Position numbers and translations under genes: made by a program. From assembly GCF_038396765.1 (NCBI RefSeq), contig NZ_CP150096.1, forward strand, positions 88,501 to 152,500: DNA of 64,000 nucleotides, written 5' to 3'. The first letter of the stretch is position 1; every line of letters begins with the position of its first letter. The notes below the pieces were generated by a model that was not told where the DNA came from, ran no database searches, and was given only the letters and a program-made list of their open reading frames with translations. This stretch comes from Chitinophaga caseinilytica. GTDB lineage: Bacteria; Bacteroidota; Bacteroidia; Chitinophagales; Chitinophagaceae. This document shows, piece after piece, positions 46,012 through 54,805 of this stretch.

Positions 46012-47037
46012 TCAATCCTCGAAATACTCCGTTCCATCCGTCCCGATATAACCCTTCTTCCCTTTATACATCACCAGTGTGTAAGGCATATCCGGAAATG
46101 CGTTCAGCTTGTCATATTTCAACTCCGTTACGGCTTTCCCGGATTCGTCGATCACACCATATTTTTTATTCTTCCGAACGTACACCAGTTTATCGATGCC
46201 GTACCTGGGGATTACCCCGATGTAACTCCAATTGGTGAACACCCAGTCGTACACTTCGTTCCCCAGCGGCTTTCCGTTCAGCCCGAACAACCGCACGCCG
46301 GCTTTGCCGGATACGGCAAAAGCACAATAATGCATGGGCCCGCCAGCCAGCCTGATCGTATAATACCCCAGGGGCAACAACTCGGTGTTATTGCTCCATA
46401 CGCCCTGCTTACCGTCCAGGGTAACCAGGAAATAGGGGCCGAACACATCCATATCGGTCACTGCGTCGAACTGCGCCGGCACGATCCACTCGCCACGCTT
46501 CGATTGCTCTGTAGCTACCGCGCCCCATTTGCCGTTGAGCTTCACGAATGCATACATTCGGAAGGCCCCGTGGGCATAAATGGAATCGTACTTACATTCC
46601 AGCAGCACTTCGCCGTCATCTACCAGCCCGGCTTTCCCGTTGCTGTACCTGATGTTCGACGATTGCTGACCGATGGGCGCTCCGTCAGACGGCTTGTCGG
46701 CCGTCTGTAGTTCCGCGATCCGGACGCTTTCCCCAATCCGCTTCACATCCACCTCGGCTTCCGTCCGGATTCCTCGTCCGTTAATCCAGAAAGATTTACC
46801 GTCTTTCTTCACCCGGGCGATGTCATCGTTTTTTATCCACATCCCGTTGAGTTCGCCGAAAGGTTGCGCATCGTCGAACTGCGGTGTAATGACGATCCAA
46901 TTGTTATCGATCCGGCTATAGCCCCATTTATTGCCCATGCGGTAAGGCACGAGCTTTTTGGATAGCTGTTGCTGAGCGGCCGCATTGCTGGCGGTAAGGC
47001 ACAGGACTGCGTTCAATAATAAAAGAACTTTTTTCAT
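46012..47037 (-). CDS. Secreted WG-repeat protein inside the nuo operon
   Basis: 341-aa exported protein: signal peptide (1-22, ending NAAAQ), then several WG-type beta repeats of the form GKWGxxxxxxxWIVxPxFDDAxxF. Examples are GNKWGYSRIDNNWIVITPQFD, NGKAGLVDDGEVLLECKYDSI, NGKWGAVATE, NKKYGVIDESGKAVTELKYD and KGKKGYIGTDG. Repeats like these are common in Bacteroidota exported proteins of unknown function. It lies between nuoD (61 bp upstream, with a strong hairpin) and nuoE on the same strand, so it is probably co-transcribed. It has no motif for electron transfer or assembly that I can recognise. Confidence 0.82.
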   Translation of the reverse strand: MKKVLLLLNAVLCLTASNAAAQQQLSKKLVPYRMGNKWGYSRIDNNWIVITPQFDDAQPFGELNGMWIKNDDIARVKKDGKSFWINGRGIRTEAEVDVKRIGESVRIAELQTADKPSDGAPIGQQSSNIRYSNGKAGLVDDGEVLLECKYDSIYAHGAFRMYAFVKLNGKWGAVATEQSKRGEWIVPAQFDAVTDMDVFGPYFLVTLDGKQGVWSNNTELLPLGYYTIRLAGGPMHYCAFAVSGKAGVRLFGLNGKPLGNEVYDWVFTNWSYIGVIPRYGIDKLVYVRKNKKYGVIDESGKAVTELKYDKLNAFPDMPYTLVMYKGKKGYIGTDGTEYFED

Positions 47038-47068
47038 AGGGTATTCAGGGATAGTAGGATATATGCGT

Positions 47069-47090
47069 GCAGGGCCCGCGGGGGCCCTGC
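47069..47090 (-). other. GC-rich hairpin between nuoD and the WG-repeat gene
   Basis: Perfect 9-bp stem GCAGGGCCC (47069-47077) and GGGCCCTGC (47082-47090), 4-nt loop, just after the nuoD stop at 47099. No T-tract follows on the minus strand, so it is not a standard terminator. It may stabilise upstream mRNA or reduce read-through. Confidence 0.6.
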
Positions 47091-47098
47091 CAAAGAAT

Positions 47099-48313
47099 TT
47101 ATGCGTCCAGTTCGCCAGCGATCAGGTTGAGGGATGACATACAGATGATGGCATCGCTCAGCATCGCGCCCTTCACCATTTCCGGGTACGCCTGGTAATA
47201 GATGAAGCAGGGCCTGCGGAAATGCAGGCGGTACGGGGATCGGCCGCCGTCGGAAATGAGATAGAATCCCAGTTCGCCGTTGGCGCCTTCCACGGCGTTG
47301 TACACTTCGCCGGGCAGGATGTCGGTTTCGCCCATCACGATCTTGAAGTGATAGATGAGCGCTTCCATTTTGGAATAAACGTCTTCCTTGTCGGGCAGGT
47401 AGTAAGCAGGAACGTCGGCATGGTAGACATCGGCGGGGAGGTCTTTCAGTTTGTCCATCGCCTGCCGGATGATGCCGAGGCTCTGCCACATTTCCGCGTT
47501 GCGCACCAGGAAACGGTCGTACGTGTCGCCGGTGGTGCCTACGGGAATGCTGAACTCGAAATCTTCGTAAGAGCTGTACGGAGTGGCTACGCGCACATCG
47601 TAATCCACGCCTGCTGCGCGCAGGTTCGGACCGGTGAAGCCGTAGTTGAGGGCGCGTTCCGCCGTAATGGCGCCAACGCCCTGGGTACGTTCCATGAAGA
47701 TGCGGTTGCGGGTGAAGAGTTTTTCGAACTCTTTCAGTACGGCCGGATATTCGTCGAGGAACTTGTTGATCTTACGGAAAGCCGTTTCGGTGAAGTTCCT
47801 TTCGAAACCGCCGATACGGCCGATATTGGTGGTGAGGCGCGAGCCGCAGATTTCTTCGTAGATTTCGTATACCAGTTCGCGGTACTGCATTACGTAGAGG
47901 AAGCCGGTGAATGCGCCGGAGTCTACGCCGATAACGGAGTTGCAGATGAGGTGGTCGGTGATACGGGCCAGTTCCATGATGATAACGCGGAGGTAATCCA
48001 CTCTTTTGGGCGTTTTGATGCCCAGGAGCTTTTCCACGGTCAGGTGCCAGCCGATGTTATTGATGGGGGCCGAGCAGTAGTTGAGCCTGTCTGTCAGCGG
48101 AGTGATCTGGTAATACGGCTTGCGCTCGGCGATTTTTTCGAAAGCGCGGTGAATGTAGCCAACGGTAGGCGTGGCGGACACGATCCTTTCGCCGTCCATC
48201 TCCAGTACGTTCTGGAATACGCCGTGGGTGGCGGGGTGGGTAGGCCCAAGGTTGAGCGTGTTGGTCTGCTTCTCTATGGAGCCTTCCGGTAGTTGTATAT
48301 GGTGATCAGACAT
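47099..48313 (-). CDS. nuoD: NADH dehydrogenase subunit D
   Basis: 49-kDa-type subunit lining the quinone pocket, related to NiFe-hydrogenase large subunits; 404 aa. NLGPTHPATHGVFQ with the quinone-site His residues, GYIHRAFEKIAE, DRLNYCSAP, and GLDYDVRVA-like VDYDVRVATPYSSYE are all visible. It is separate from nuoC rather than fused. Confidence 0.97.
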   Translation of the reverse strand: MSDHHIQLPEGSIEKQTNTLNLGPTHPATHGVFQNVLEMDGERIVSATPTVGYIHRAFEKIAERKPYYQITPLTDRLNYCSAPINNIGWHLTVEKLLGIKTPKRVDYLRVIIMELARITDHLICNSVIGVDSGAFTGFLYVMQYRELVYEIYEEICGSRLTTNIGRIGGFERNFTETAFRKINKFLDEYPAVLKEFEKLFTRNRIFMERTQGVGAITAERALNYGFTGPNLRAAGVDYDVRVATPYSSYEDFEFSIPVGTTGDTYDRFLVRNAEMWQSLGIIRQAMDKLKDLPADVYHADVPAYYLPDKEDVYSKMEALIYHFKIVMGETDILPGEVYNAVEGANGELGFYLISDGGRSPYRLHFRRPCFIYYQAYPEMVKGAMLSDAIICMSSLNLIAGELDA

Positions 48314-48337
48314 ATCCTGATTTGCTAAAAGTTAAAC

Positions 48338-48859
48338 TTAAATACCGACGCTTCCGCCGCGGCCGAACATTTCGTCGTCCTTGTCTACACGGGTCTGGTC
48401 TTCCAGCGGGAATTCCTTGCGCAGGGGGAAGTAATCCATTTCATCCACGTTCAGGATGCGGACCAGGTTCGGATGCCCTACGAAGTCGACCCCGAAGAAA
48501 TCATATGTTTCCCTTTCCTGCCAGTTGGCGGTGGCGAACAACTTGGTGGCGGTGAAAATCTGCGGTGTTTCCACGGCAGTGAACACTTTGAACCGGAGGC
48601 GCACGTTCTGCACGAGGTTGTGCAGGTGATACACCACACCCAGTTCGGCACCCGCGTTGTCGGGGTAATGCACGCCGCAGAGGTCGGTCATGAAACGGAA
48701 TGCCAGGTCCTCTTCGTCGTAGAGAAACTGCATGACTTTCAGATTGATCTCTTTGGGCGCGTGGAACGACATAATGCCGTACGACTCTTCAAAATTGGTC
48801 AACGCCTCGCCGAACTTCTCGACCAGCCTGTTCTTGATATGCTCATTCGTCAAAGACAT
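48338..48859 (-). CDS. nuoC: NADH dehydrogenase subunit C
   Basis: 30-kDa-type subunit bridging NuoD and NuoI; 173 aa. DLCGVHYPD and WQERETYDFFGVDFVGHPNLVRIL (about 115-138), then DYFPLRKEFPLED, are the family motifs. Starts 19 bp after the corrected nuoB stop. Confidence 0.96.
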   Translation of the reverse strand: MSLTNEHIKNRLVEKFGEALTNFEESYGIMSFHAPKEINLKVMQFLYDEEDLAFRFMTDLCGVHYPDNAGAELGVVYHLHNLVQNVRLRFKVFTAVETPQIFTATKLFATANWQERETYDFFGVDFVGHPNLVRILNVDEMDYFPLRKEFPLEDQTRVDKDDEMFGRGGSVGI

Positions 48860-48878
48860 GTAATCGCTATTATCGTGA

Positions 48879-49441
48879 CTATTGTATTCCGTAGGAATTC
48901 ATGAGATCCTTATACCGGTCGCTATGGCGGCGGCGCAGGCTTTCCTGGCCCACCAGATCCTGCACGCGCATCACGCCGTCGAGGATCGCTTCCGGGCGCG
49001 GGGGCATCCGGGAACGTAAACGTCCACGGGGATTATCTGGTCGATGCCCTGGAGCACGGAGTAGGTATCGAAGATACCGCCGCTGCTGGCGCAGGCGCCA
49101 ACGGCAATCACCCAGCGGGGCTCCGCCATTTGCAGGTATACCTGCCGCAGCACGGGCCCCATCTTTTTAGCGATGGTACCCATTACCATGAGCAGGTCGC
49201 ACTGGCGGGGCGTAAAGCCCAAACGCTCGGAGCCGAAACGGGCGAGGTCGTAGTGGGCGGCCATGGTGGCCATGAATTCGATGCCACAGCAGGATGTGGC
49301 AAACGGCAGCGGCCAGATGGAATTCTTACGGGCCAGGCCAATGACCTTATCGAAAGATGTGGCAAAGAAACCTTCTCCGCTATAGCCTTCCGGCATTTCC
49401 ACCACCTTCACATTCGTATTAAACTGAACAGGACGAGACAT
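48879..49441 (-). CDS. nuoB: NADH dehydrogenase subunit B (cluster N2), frameshifted near the end
   Basis: Carries the terminal 4Fe-4S cluster N2 that reduces quinone. Tandem Cys in [10 protein letters not shown], then [14 protein letters not shown] and VDVYVPGCP supply the ligands. In the given sequence the frame leaves the family just after VPGCP and stops at 48971. Adding one G to the G5 run 49000-49004 restores [13 protein letters not shown] and continues to a TAG at 48879, giving 187 aa, the usual length. Because nuoB is required for complex I and all neighbours are intact, a consensus error is likely. Confidence 0.92.
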
Positions 49442-49505
49442 AATCTTTACCCTCCTAATCCCGCCGCATTCACACAGCGGGAATTTATTAATAGTTAACT
49501 AAGTA

Positions 49506-49901
49506 TCAATCTTCCCACTTCAGGGCACCTTTCTTAATGATGTAGTAGAAACCGCCCATGAAGAAGCAAACAAATGCGAGCATCGCCATAAAACCACTCC
49601 ATCCCAACGCTTTAAAATTAACAGCGTAGGGATAGAAAAAGATGACTTCCACATCAAACAACACGAAGAGAATTGCTGTCAGAAAGTACTTGATAGCCAC
49701 TGGCTGACGCGCGTTCCCCATCTGTTCGATACCGCTTTCGAAATTCTCCAGTTTGTCACTGGTTTTACGCTTCGGGCCGAGAAAGTGCGTGGCAATCATG
49801 GTGATACCAACGAAACCCAAAGCAGCAACAACTTGTAAAAGGATAGGAAAATAGCTGACCGGCGTGTTGCTTGCTGTCAAAAATTCAGAGACAAAAAACA
49901 T
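49506..49901 (-). CDS. nuoA: NADH dehydrogenase subunit A
   Basis: Three-helix membrane subunit, 131 aa from ATG 49901 (MFFVSEFLTAS). The loop ENFESGIEQMGNARQPVAIKYFLTAI with the conserved Cys position replaced by Ser-Gly context, and FVLFDVEVIFFYPYAV, are clear. A longer start at 49943 is ruled out by the promoter at 49930-49960, which would lie downstream of it. First gene of the operon. Confidence 0.95.
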   Translation of the reverse strand: MFFVSEFLTASNTPVSYFPILLQVVAALGFVGITMIATHFLGPKRKTSDKLENFESGIEQMGNARQPVAIKYFLTAILFVLFDVEVIFFYPYAVNFKALGWSGFMAMLAFVCFFMGGFYYIIKKGALKWED

Positions 49902-49929
49902 AAGCTTCCCAATATATTGTCTGAAAGCG

Positions 49930-49960
49930 CAAAAATACTGCAACTAAACTATAATTCAAA
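49930..49960 (-). promoter_or_regulatory. Promoter of the nuo operon
   Basis: Minus strand: TTTG (49960-49957), exactly 19 bp, then TATTTTTG (49937-49930). Both elements match the Bacteroidota consensus and lie about 30 bp before the nuoA ATG at 49901. No other gene start is near, so this should drive all 14 nuo genes and the WG-repeat gene. Confidence 0.8.
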
Positions 49961-50087
49961 TCGACAATCCTGAAAATCTAATCTTTTTTTTGTATATGTA
50001 ATATAATAAAATATGTGACGTTGGTTTCCGGAGTTTCCGGGGCGCTCACCCGTTTGTGTAATTGATTGAGCCTAAACGTGTAACATG

Positions 50088-50119
50088 TACACGGCCCGGG
50101 AGTGTTCCCGGGCCGTGTA
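50088..50119. other. Perfect 14-bp hairpin after the TPR gene
   Basis: Stem TACACGGCCCGGGA (50088-50101) and its exact complement (50106-50119) with a GTGT loop. It lies 28 bp beyond the stop of the TPR gene at 50148. No T-tract on either side, so it is an atypical terminator or an mRNA 3'-end stabiliser. Confidence 0.65.
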
Positions 50120-50147
50120 TGTCAAATGCCTGAAATTTAAATATTTA

Positions 50148-51860
50148 TTAGCGTCCGCCGCCTTTTTGCTGGGGCTTGCTCATAATGTCTTTGATCTGCT
50201 TCACGGGTTCGCTCGTAGGATCCAGCGGCGTCAGTTTGTCCATATACTTCTGCATATTGGCTTTGTCTTCCTTATTGTAATAATATACCATCAGGTAGGT
50301 ATACGCCTTGATGAGGCCTGCCTTGTTCTTGGCGGGGTCCGTCTCGGCCAGGCTCAGGTATTTATCGAAATAGGGCTGTGCCACCCCGGTTTTGGCTTCC
50401 ACGTCGCGGGCGGCGGCGGCCATCCCCTGCCAGAAGTGCCCGGTGGTGAGGTCAGGGAAGGCGGTGGTCAGCTTTCCGAAGGCTTCGGAAGACTTGGCCA
50501 GCATCGCCGTGTCCGTCCCCCCGCTGGAGGCGTAATAGTAGTTCTGGCCGATGTTGAACAGGTCGAGCGCAGCGGGCTTCTCTCCTTTCTCGGCCTTCAG
50601 GTCGGCCACTTTCTGGTACCATTCGCCGGCTTTGCCGAACACCCGCGCCTGCTGGAAGGCTTTAGCCACGGCTTCGTAACGGTCCAGGTCTTTGGCGGTG
50701 TCGGATGTAGCGTATTTCTCGAGGTAGTTGAGCGATTGCTGGTCGATCGCGGCCTGCTGGGTGGAATCGCCCAGTTTGATACGGCTGTAGATCTCGCTGC
50801 CGAGCTTATAATCGATGGGTTCCAGCTTGCTTTCCCCGGAGCGTTTCACATAGTCGTCGAACTGCTGGCGGGCGGCGAGGGAATCGCCTTTCTGGAGGTA
50901 CGCGTCGGCGATCATCCGTTCGAGCTTCATTTTGTAGGATTCGTTAGCCTGGGGGATGAGCGATTTCGCTTTGTTGATGGCGCCCTCGTAGTCGCGGTCG
51001 AGGAACATGATGGAAGCGAGGTAATACTCATTCCGGGTTTTATCGGCCTGGTCGCTCAGGGCCAGGTACTTCTGTAAATATTCCTTTGCCTTGGGAAGGG
51101 AGAACTGCCTGGGCTTGGGGGTGTAGTAGAACTGGTACAGTTCGTAGAAAGCCGGGGCATAGTTCGGGTCGAGCGTGGTGGCTTGCGACCAGTCGGCCAC
51201 TGCCTGTTCGAGGAGTTTGGCGTTATAGTTCACATGGCCGCGTTTCATGACGGCTTCTGCGTTGTTTTGTTCCAGTTCCAGCGCTTTTTCGTATGCTTCG
51301 ATGGCTTTGCCGCCGTTTTCGCCGCCCATATAGCGGTAAACATCGCCCAGTTCGATGTAATCTGCGGCTACGGGTTTATATCCTTTCCGGCCGTCGTTCC
51401 CTTCTACCAGTTGTTTCATGACGGCGAGGGCGAAGGCTTTATCGCCGCCTTTCACTTCGGTGTTGGCATCTGCGATGGCACGGGCCACGTCGCCATTCTT
51501 GCTTTTGGCGGTGGCGTTGAGGGCGGCATCGAACTTCTGGCGTGCCGCGGCGGCGTTACCGCTCAGCAGGTCGATACGGCCGAGGCCAACATTGAGAAGA
51601 GGGGAATTTGGCACGGCGGTGAGCCCTTTCTGGAAGGCGGCTGCCGCTCCGTCCTTGTTTTCCTGGCCCAGTTCAGCGATCCCGAGGTAATAATACGCCC
51701 GTTCGTCCGTGGGTTTGGCCGCTATCGCCTGCTCGAAATTGGATTTGGCGGTGGCGTATTTTCCGTAATAGAGGTTTTTGAGCCCGTCTTCTATCGTTTG
51801 CGCCATTGCCCCTCCTGTGAGGAGGAAAAGGGCAACCACGGTACTGATACGCTTCTTCAT
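50148..51860 (-). CDS. Exported TPR-repeat protein, copy 1
   Basis: 570-aa exported protein: signal peptide (1-20, ending GAMAQ) and tetratricopeptide repeats along most of its length, for example YYGKYATAKSNFEQAIAAKPTDERAYYYLGIAELG and GKAIEAYEKALELEQNNAEAVMKRG. The C-terminal part ends in a Gln/Gly-rich tail. It is a paralogue of 52101-53819, with the same repeat order and a similar N-terminus. TPRs mediate protein contacts; a periplasmic or outer-membrane scaffold is inferred. No promoter recognised in the 240-bp gap upstream. Confidence 0.82.
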   Translation of the reverse strand: MKKRISTVVALFLLTGGAMAQTIEDGLKNLYYGKYATAKSNFEQAIAAKPTDERAYYYLGIAELGQENKDGAAAAFQKGLTAVPNSPLLNVGLGRIDLLSGNAAAARQKFDAALNATAKSKNGDVARAIADANTEVKGGDKAFALAVMKQLVEGNDGRKGYKPVAADYIELGDVYRYMGGENGGKAIEAYEKALELEQNNAEAVMKRGHVNYNAKLLEQAVADWSQATTLDPNYAPAFYELYQFYYTPKPRQFSLPKAKEYLQKYLALSDQADKTRNEYYLASIMFLDRDYEGAINKAKSLIPQANESYKMKLERMIADAYLQKGDSLAARQQFDDYVKRSGESKLEPIDYKLGSEIYSRIKLGDSTQQAAIDQQSLNYLEKYATSDTAKDLDRYEAVAKAFQQARVFGKAGEWYQKVADLKAEKGEKPAALDLFNIGQNYYYASSGGTDTAMLAKSSEAFGKLTTAFPDLTTGHFWQGMAAAARDVEAKTGVAQPYFDKYLSLAETDPAKNKAGLIKAYTYLMVYYYNKEDKANMQKYMDKLTPLDPTSEPVKQIKDIMSKPQQKGGGR

Positions 51861-52043
51861 GATAAAAATGTTTTAACCGATTAACTAAACGTTACCGGAG
51901 CCTTTTAGTTCGGCTGCGGTATGGGTTCATGTAATAAAAAAACATGCCAGAATGATGGCTGCGGCCACGATACAGGCAGGCTCCGTCTCTGAATTTACTC
52001 AAATAATCCGGTAAAAACAATGCAGGAAACGTTAAAAATGGGC

Positions 52044-52074
52044 ATAAAAAAAGCAGCGCCCGTGTGGGCGCTGC
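52044..52074 (-). terminator. Terminator of the small-membrane/PstS-like/TPR operon
   Basis: Perfect 9-bp stem GCAGCGCCC (52053-52061) and GGGCGCTGC (52066-52074), loop GTGT, followed on the minus strand by seven T. It lies 27 bp after the stop at 52101. Confidence 0.94.
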
Positions 52075-52100
52075 CGGTGATCCGGGATTTGGGTCCGGAA

Positions 52101-53819
52101 TTATTTGGAGCCGTTGGCGGTGGCTGCTTTCGCGGAGCTACCTGCGGCTTTGTTGGAGGAGCTGAGGAATTCCTTCACCTGGCGAACGGTATCGTTGTTC
52201 GGGTCGATGGCTACCAGTTTGTCCATATAAGGCTGCATGGCGGCCTGGTCTTCCTTATTGTAGTGATACAGCATCAGGTAAGTGTAGGCGTTGAGGAGGA
52301 AGCGTTTGTTACGGGCTTCGTCTTCAGGTTTCACCATCCCGATGTATTTCTCGAAGGCGTCTTTACCGCGGCCTTCCTTGGCTTGCTGGTCCAGCGCGAA
52401 GTTGGCCATGCCTTTCCAGTAGAAAGCGGTGGGCTGGGTGGGATACTTCTCGGTGAAGCTGGTCCAGGAGGCGTCGGAACCGCTGTAATCGGCTGCGTAG
52501 TACTCATAGAACGCTTTGTAGAAGTGGTCGGTCATCGCAGCGGGATTTTCTTTCACTTCCAGTGCTTTGCCATACCATTGGGCGGCTTTGGCGTAGTTAC
52601 GCATGTCTTTGTAAGCTTCTGCCACGTTGCGGTATTTCTCTGCGTCGGTGGTAGTGTCGGTTTCTGCGTATTTTTCCAGGTAGAGACCGGCAGTTTGCTG
52701 GTAGCCAGCCTGGGTGGCGGAATCGGAGTGTTTCAGTTTGCCATAGATGGCGCTGAGGAGTTTATAATCGTTCACCTGGAGCTGTTCTGCGGGAACGGCT
52801 TTCACGCGCTCGTCCATGAGGGATTTGGCGGAGAGGGAATCGCCTTTCTGCAGGTGCGCATCGGCGGCCAGCAGGGTGAGTTTACCTTTGTAAACGTCGT
52901 TGGCTGCAGGCAACAGGGCTTTCGCCTTGGCGATAGCGCCATCATAGTCTTTCTGGTAGAAATTGATGGCAGCCAGGTAATATTCGTTTTTGGATTTGTC
53001 GGAGGGGTCCCCAACTTCCACGTATTTCTGGAGGTATTGCGCAGCGTGGGGGAGCGAGAACTGCTCTTTACGCTGGGTGATGTAAAACTGGTACAGTTCG
53101 AAGTATGCGGGTGCATAGTTCGCGTCCATGTTGGTGGCTTTGGACCAGTCGGCCACGGCTTGCTGGAGCAGGCGGGCGTTGTAGTTTACCAGGCCTTGTT
53201 TCATCACGGCTTCGGCGTTGTTGGCGTCGAGCTCGAGTGCTTTTTCGTAAGTGGTGATCGCTTTGCCGCCGTTTTCACCGCCCAGGTAACGGTAAGCGTC
53301 GCCCAGTTCGATGTAATCGGCCGCGGTGGCGGTATACATTTGTTTTTTCTTACGTCCTTCGTTGTTGAGGAGTTTCTCCATGATGGTGAGCGCATATCCG
53401 CGGTCGCCGCCTTTAATTTCGGTGTTGGCGTCTGCGATGGCACGGGCAACGTCGCCGTCGCGGCCTTCGGTGGCGGTGCTGGCGGCTTCGAATTTCTGTT
53501 TCGCTTCAGCGGTTTTACCGTTGAGGAGATCGATACGGCCCTGACCTACCATGAGGAGGGAGGAGGTGGGAACGGCGGTGAGGCCTTTGGTGAAGGCGGC
53601 TGCAGCTGCGTCCTTATTCTCCAGTCCCAGTTCGGCTATTCCGAGGTAGTAATAAGCGCGGTCATCCGTTGGTTTCGCGGTGATGGCTTTTTCGAGATTC
53701 TGTTTGGCAGTTTGGTATTTGCCGTAGTACAAATCCTTCAAACCATCTTCCACAGTTTGCGCCATAGCTCCGTTGGCTATGCAGAGCATGGCTACAAATA
53801 AACTGTTCCTTCTGTTCAT
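52101..53819 (-). CDS. Exported TPR-repeat protein, copy 2
   Basis: 572-aa paralogue of the neighbouring TPR protein: signal peptide (1-20, ending GAMAQ), then a long TPR array with YYGKYQTAKQNLEKAITAKPTDDRAYYYLGIAELG near the start and GKAITTYEKALELDANNAEAVMKQG further in. I use ATG 53819 (MNRRNS); a TTG at 53825 would only add two residues. It follows the PstS-like gene by 39 bp, so the two are probably in one operon. A role with that binding protein is inferred from position only. Confidence 0.83.
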   Translation of the reverse strand: MNRRNSLFVAMLCIANGAMAQTVEDGLKDLYYGKYQTAKQNLEKAITAKPTDDRAYYYLGIAELGLENKDAAAAAFTKGLTAVPTSSLLMVGQGRIDLLNGKTAEAKQKFEAASTATEGRDGDVARAIADANTEIKGGDRGYALTIMEKLLNNEGRKKKQMYTATAADYIELGDAYRYLGGENGGKAITTYEKALELDANNAEAVMKQGLVNYNARLLQQAVADWSKATNMDANYAPAYFELYQFYITQRKEQFSLPHAAQYLQKYVEVGDPSDKSKNEYYLAAINFYQKDYDGAIAKAKALLPAANDVYKGKLTLLAADAHLQKGDSLSAKSLMDERVKAVPAEQLQVNDYKLLSAIYGKLKHSDSATQAGYQQTAGLYLEKYAETDTTTDAEKYRNVAEAYKDMRNYAKAAQWYGKALEVKENPAAMTDHFYKAFYEYYAADYSGSDASWTSFTEKYPTQPTAFYWKGMANFALDQQAKEGRGKDAFEKYIGMVKPEDEARNKRFLLNAYTYLMLYHYNKEDQAAMQPYMDKLVAIDPNNDTVRQVKEFLSSSNKAAGSSAKAATANGSK

Positions 53820-53858
53820 GAGCAATCCGGTTTTAGTTGTGTTATCAGTATTTAGTTT

Positions 53859-54782
53859 TTACTCTGTTAAAGTGGCCTCCCGGAACACGATGTTCAAACG
53901 GGCCGGGAACAACTTGAATTTTCCGATCACCAGTTGGCCGGGCTGACCGGAGAGGAATGTCGCGAAGCCTGAACCCAAACCCTGGCGGGGCTCTTTGAGG
54001 ATATAGAACATACCTCTCGTGAGCGGGTAGGACTTCGTCCCGATAAAGTATTGGTACGGCTTCACGAATTCGGTGTATCCGTCTGCACGGAGTTTTACCG
54101 TCGTGATGCGGTTGCTGAATTCGATGGCGGTGGAATCGTTCGTGTCGGAAATCCAGTTCACCCCGATCACACCGATGGCGTTTTTATCCTTTTCCACATG
54201 CGAGATCACTTCTGCATTGGAATGGGCTGCCATCGTGTTGGCCGGCAAAGGCTGGCCTTTGTTGATGGAGTCCAGGACGTAGCGCGCTGTGCTGGAATTC
54301 TGATCGTCGAATACGATATTCCATTTCTTCTGCGATTTGCCGTTCATGATCTCGCGTACCTGGTCCATCGTAAGGATGGAATCGGGATTGCTGTGATTCA
54401 CGATCAGCGCGATGGCGTCTGTAGCGAGCTTACCGCTTTGCGGGCGGATCTTCTCTTTTTTGAAATATTCCAGTTCGTTCTCTTTCAGGTCGCGCGTTAC
54501 GATGATAAGGCGCGCGCTGTCGTTGAACAGGTCTTTGAAGCAATCTGCTTCAGGCTTGTAATGGGCGATGATCTTCGCTTTCGGATACTGTGACTCGAAC
54601 ACCCGGATTTCGGATTCCAGCAACGGCTGATACGTTTTGTCAACCGAAATATGGATCTCTCCTTTCGTGGGGCCGTCCAATTCACCTTTACCGGAGTTAT
54701 TACCTCCGCATCCTGCGGCCAGCATGGTAACGGAAGCCGTCGCCAATGCCAGGCCCATCCAGTTTTTAGCTTTTAAAAACAT
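53859..54782 (-). CDS. PstS-like substrate-binding lipoprotein
   Basis: 307-aa lipoprotein (lipobox LAAGC, Cys25) with a PstS/PBP-like fold: IHISVDKTYQPLLESEIRVFESQYPKAKI, RDLKENELEYFKKEKIRP, ALIVNHSNPDSILTMDQVREIMNGKS, and GVIGVNWISDTND are typical blocks of phosphate-binding family members. I choose ATG 54782 (MFLKAKNW), which gives a proper lipoprotein signal. No pstCAB permease or ATPase genes are near; it sits between a small membrane protein and a TPR protein. Related genes in Bacteroidota lie beside TonB/ExbBD, so it may serve another role than phosphate import. Confidence 0.78.
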   Translation of the reverse strand: MFLKAKNWMGLALATASVTMLAAGCGGNNSGKGELDGPTKGEIHISVDKTYQPLLESEIRVFESQYPKAKIIAHYKPEADCFKDLFNDSARLIIVTRDLKENELEYFKKEKIRPQSGKLATDAIALIVNHSNPDSILTMDQVREIMNGKSQKKWNIVFDDQNSSTARYVLDSINKGQPLPANTMAAHSNAEVISHVEKDKNAIGVIGVNWISDTNDSTAIEFSNRITTVKLRADGYTEFVKPYQYFIGTKSYPLTRGMFYILKEPRQGLGSGFATFLSGQPGQLVIGKFKLFPARLNIVFREATLTE

Positions 54783-54805
54783 ACGCACTAGTGGGTGATA
54801 CTTGG

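Noticed and set aside
52020..53801. 593-codon open frame antisense to the second TPR gene
   Set aside because: Shadow of a repetitive coding sequence; the TPR frame has a signal peptide, a terminator and a paralogue.
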